DNA of 7,829 bases from Candidatus Poseidoniaceae archaeon (GTDB lineage: Archaea > Thermoplasmatota > Poseidoniia > Poseidoniales > Poseidoniaceae), in contig JAKMFF010000103.1 of NCBI GenBank assembly GCA_022425585.1, positions 1-7,829 on the forward strand, written 5' to 3'. Below, piece after piece: positions 6,505 through 7,829 of the stretch. The notes under the pieces were generated by a model, which saw only the letters and a list, made by a program, of their open reading frames with translations, had not been told where the DNA came from and did no database searches. How positions within the stretch are numbered: position 1 is the first letter of the stretch; each line of letters begins with the position of its first letter. A program made the position numbers and the translations under genes.

Positions 6505-7656
6505 ATGGATATTGAACAAATGGTAATTCAATATCAAGAAAAGTGCCCAAGAATCAAGGAATTAAGTGAACAACAAATTTCTAGAGTGCACAAAATAATC
6601 GGTTCTGTCCAGGAAACCGTCGGTTTAGAACACCTAGTAGACTGTATTGCAGATAATACCAGTGCTGGCGGTGACGGTGTGATAAGATGTTACGTAGGGT
6701 TTGAACCGTCTGGAAAAGCACACATTGGTTGGAAGGTTCTATCACTACAGCTGAAAAGAATGATTGATGCAGAGGTAAATGTGTTAATTTTTCTAGCAGA
6801 CTGGCACGCTTGGATAAACGATAAATTCAACGGTAACATGGCAGATATTCAATTGACTGCTAATTATATGGAAGATACTTTTAGGGCATTATTAGACTAT
6901 CCTCCCGAAGGTGATGGTCCTGGCGAACTAAGATTTAGTTGGGCTTCTAATTTAATGGATTCTGGCGATTATTGGGCACGTGTTTTGAGATGTTCAAAAG
7001 GTGCGACATTGGCAATGGTCAGAAAGACGTTTACTATCATGGGTCGAGACGAAGCCTCGTCTGACCATGACCTGTCGAAGTTTTTCTACCCAGCAATGCA
7101 AGCCAGTGATATTTTTGAATTAGATATTGATATTGCCATCGGCGGCATGGATCAAAGAAAAGCGCATATGTTCATGAGAGACGTCGCCAGTAAATATGGT
7201 TGGCAAAAAGCAACTTGTCTGCATACTCCAATCATCTCCTCACTAAAATCAAGTGGTTCTAGAATGGAAAGTTTCGACCATAAGATGAGTAAATCAGACC
7301 CGAGTGGGGCTATACTAATTCATGACAACCCCAAGTCTTTAAGGAAAAAAATGCAGAAGCATGCTTACTTAAATCCCGATGATGATAACTCCCCGATCTA
7401 TGAATTGGCACAACACGTGGTGCTGCCAGAATTTGGAGAAATTCTAGTCACACCAAACCCTAAGTTTGGCCAACCATCAACTTGGCGAACTCTTGAAGAA
7501 TTCAAAAGTGCCGTTAAATCGGGAGAATTGCACCCATTGGACGCTAAGTTAGGGGTTGCTGATGGAATATCCAGAGGCCTAGAAACTGTCGCTAAACACT
7601 TTGCAGAACATCCTGATTTGTTGGAAAGCGTCAATGAGATTATTCAGCGAAAGTAA
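6505..7656 (+). CDS. tyrS: Tyrosyl-tRNA synthetase, archaeal/eukaryotic type
   Basis: This class I enzyme attaches tyrosine to tRNA-Tyr in the cytoplasm. The 383-residue protein has the nucleotide-binding segment CYVGFEPSGKAHIGW, containing the substrate tyrosine equivalent Y63 and a HIGH-type motif reading HIGW (73-76). FLADWHAW is at 96-103, and MQASDIF supplies the tyrosine-recognising aspartate D202. GGMDQRK (213-219) is diagnostic of the archaeal/eukaryotic class, KMSKS (260-264) is the ATP loop, and LHPLDAK (342-348) lies in the C-terminal anticodon-binding region. No extra C-terminal domain is present, as usual for archaea. The start is ATG 6505, because the strong SD GAGGTGA (6493-6499) ends 5 nt before it; an ATG at 6481 lies upstream of that SD. 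The gene begins 10 nt after the preceding stop. The WxA variant after LAD and KMSKSDPS resemble plant/protist TyrRS more than Methanocaldococcus TyrRS. Confidence 0.95.
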   Translation: MDIEQMVIQYQEKCPRIKELSEQQISRVHKIIGSVQETVGLEHLVDCIADNTSAGGDGVIRCYVGFEPSGKAHIGWKVLSLQLKRMIDAEVNVLIFLADWHAWINDKFNGNMADIQLTANYMEDTFRALLDYPPEGDGPGELRFSWASNLMDSGDYWARVLRCSKGATLAMVRKTFTIMGRDEASSDHDLSKFFYPAMQASDIFELDIDIAIGGMDQRKAHMFMRDVASKYGWQKATCLHTPIISSLKSSGSRMESFDHKMSKSDPSGAILIHDNPKSLRKKMQKHAYLNPDDDNSPIYELAQHVVLPEFGEILVTPNPKFGQPSTWRTLEEFKSAVKSGELHPLDAKLGVADGISRGLETVAKHFAEHPDLLESVNEIIQRK

Positions 7657-7747
7657 CCTGTAATTGAGTTTTGTTCCACAAATCAAAAAATCTGTCGATA
7701 CAAATGTTCATGAATTGAATCCGACAGGAAAGGCCATCGGTGATACT
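7657..7747. promoter_or_regulatory. tyrS-etfB intergenic region with inverted repeat
   Basis: This 91-bp gap contains CTGTCG (7692-7697) and CGACAG (7722-7727), a perfect 6-bp inverted repeat. Between them lies the palindrome TTCATGAA (7707-7714), centred within one base of the outer repeat; CAA (7701-7703) and TTG (7715-7717) add further pairing. The structure could be an operator or an RNA stem-loop in the etfB leader. An SD-like GGTGAT (7739-7744) lies 3 nt before the etfB ATG. A T-rich stretch just after tyrS (about 7671-7677) might act as a weak terminator. Function is inferred only. Confidence 0.35.
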
Positions 7748-7829
7748 ATGGTGAAAATAGCAGTACTCGTTAAGCAGGTACCTGACACAAACTCAAAAAT
7801 ACAAATCTCTGGCGACAGAGTTGACTTAG
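7748..7829 (+). CDS. etfB: Electron transfer flavoprotein, beta subunit (partial, N-terminus only)
   Basis: Only 27 codons fit before the right edge. They begin MVKIAVLVKQVPDTNSKI, the highly characteristic N-terminus of ETF beta/FixA (KxxVxVKxVPDT). ETF is the soluble heterodimeric FAD/AMP protein that takes electrons from acyl-CoA dehydrogenases and delivers them to the membrane quinone pool. The ATG at 7748 is preceded by GGTGAT. ETF alpha normally follows and would lie outside the window. Finding ETF about 3 kb from a glutaryl-CoA-dehydrogenase-like gene fits a shared oxidation pathway, although the two genes are on opposite strands. Confidence 0.85.
   Translation, partial: MVKIAVLVKQVPDTNSKIQISGDRVDL

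Noticed and set aside
1..7829. CRISPR array, tRNA/rRNA gene, transposon ends or phage/defence genes
   Set aside because: No regularly spaced repeats, cloverleaf-like segments, transposase motifs or defence-domain signatures were seen on either strand.

Overview
The window most likely comes from an AT-rich, probably marine archaeon of the Thermoplasmatota (Poseidoniia, i.e. Marine Group II or III type). This is an inference. It rests on a short archaeal/eukaryotic-class tyrosyl-tRNA synthetase, Shine-Dalgarno motifs matching a CCUCC anti-SD (GAGGGG, GAGGTGA, GGTGA), frequent AGA arginine codons, and a mix of isoprenoid synthases, acyl-CoA oxidation and a signal-peptide/beta-propeller/one-helix membrane protein. 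No rRNA or marker gene is present to settle the taxonomy.

Layout. Positions 1-837 (minus strand, open at the left edge) hold a zinc-ribbon protein of unknown function. It is divergent from a plus-strand pair, 1001-2026 and 2158-3462, encoding two different members of the squalene/phytoene synthase family. That pair ends 5 bp from a convergent minus-strand pair: a glutaryl-CoA-dehydrogenase-like acyl-CoA dehydrogenase (3468-4643), downstream of a secreted, membrane-anchored propeller-like protein (4686-5879). A short divergent promoter region (5880-5942) separates this unit from a plus-strand pair: a small lysine-rich protein (5943-6494) and tyrosyl-tRNA synthetase (6505-7656). The window ends in the first 27 codons of electron transfer flavoprotein beta subunit (7748-7829).

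How the genes fit together. The two prenyl synthases each condense two prenyl diphosphates head to head and probably feed squalene- and phytoene-type C30/C40 products. The acyl-CoA dehydrogenase would pass electrons to ETF, whose beta subunit begins at the right edge. TyrRS is housekeeping, and its SD overlaps the stop codon of the small gene before it.

I see no CRISPR array, tRNA, rRNA, transposase or phage gene, and no clear new multi-gene system. The items most worth a second look are: the tandem non-identical prenyl synthases, one with an unusual N-terminal extension of about 98 residues; an inverted repeat that carries both stop codons of a convergent gene pair; a palindromic TATA-like element between divergent genes; the plant-like signature motifs of the TyrRS; and an inverted repeat just upstream of etfB.
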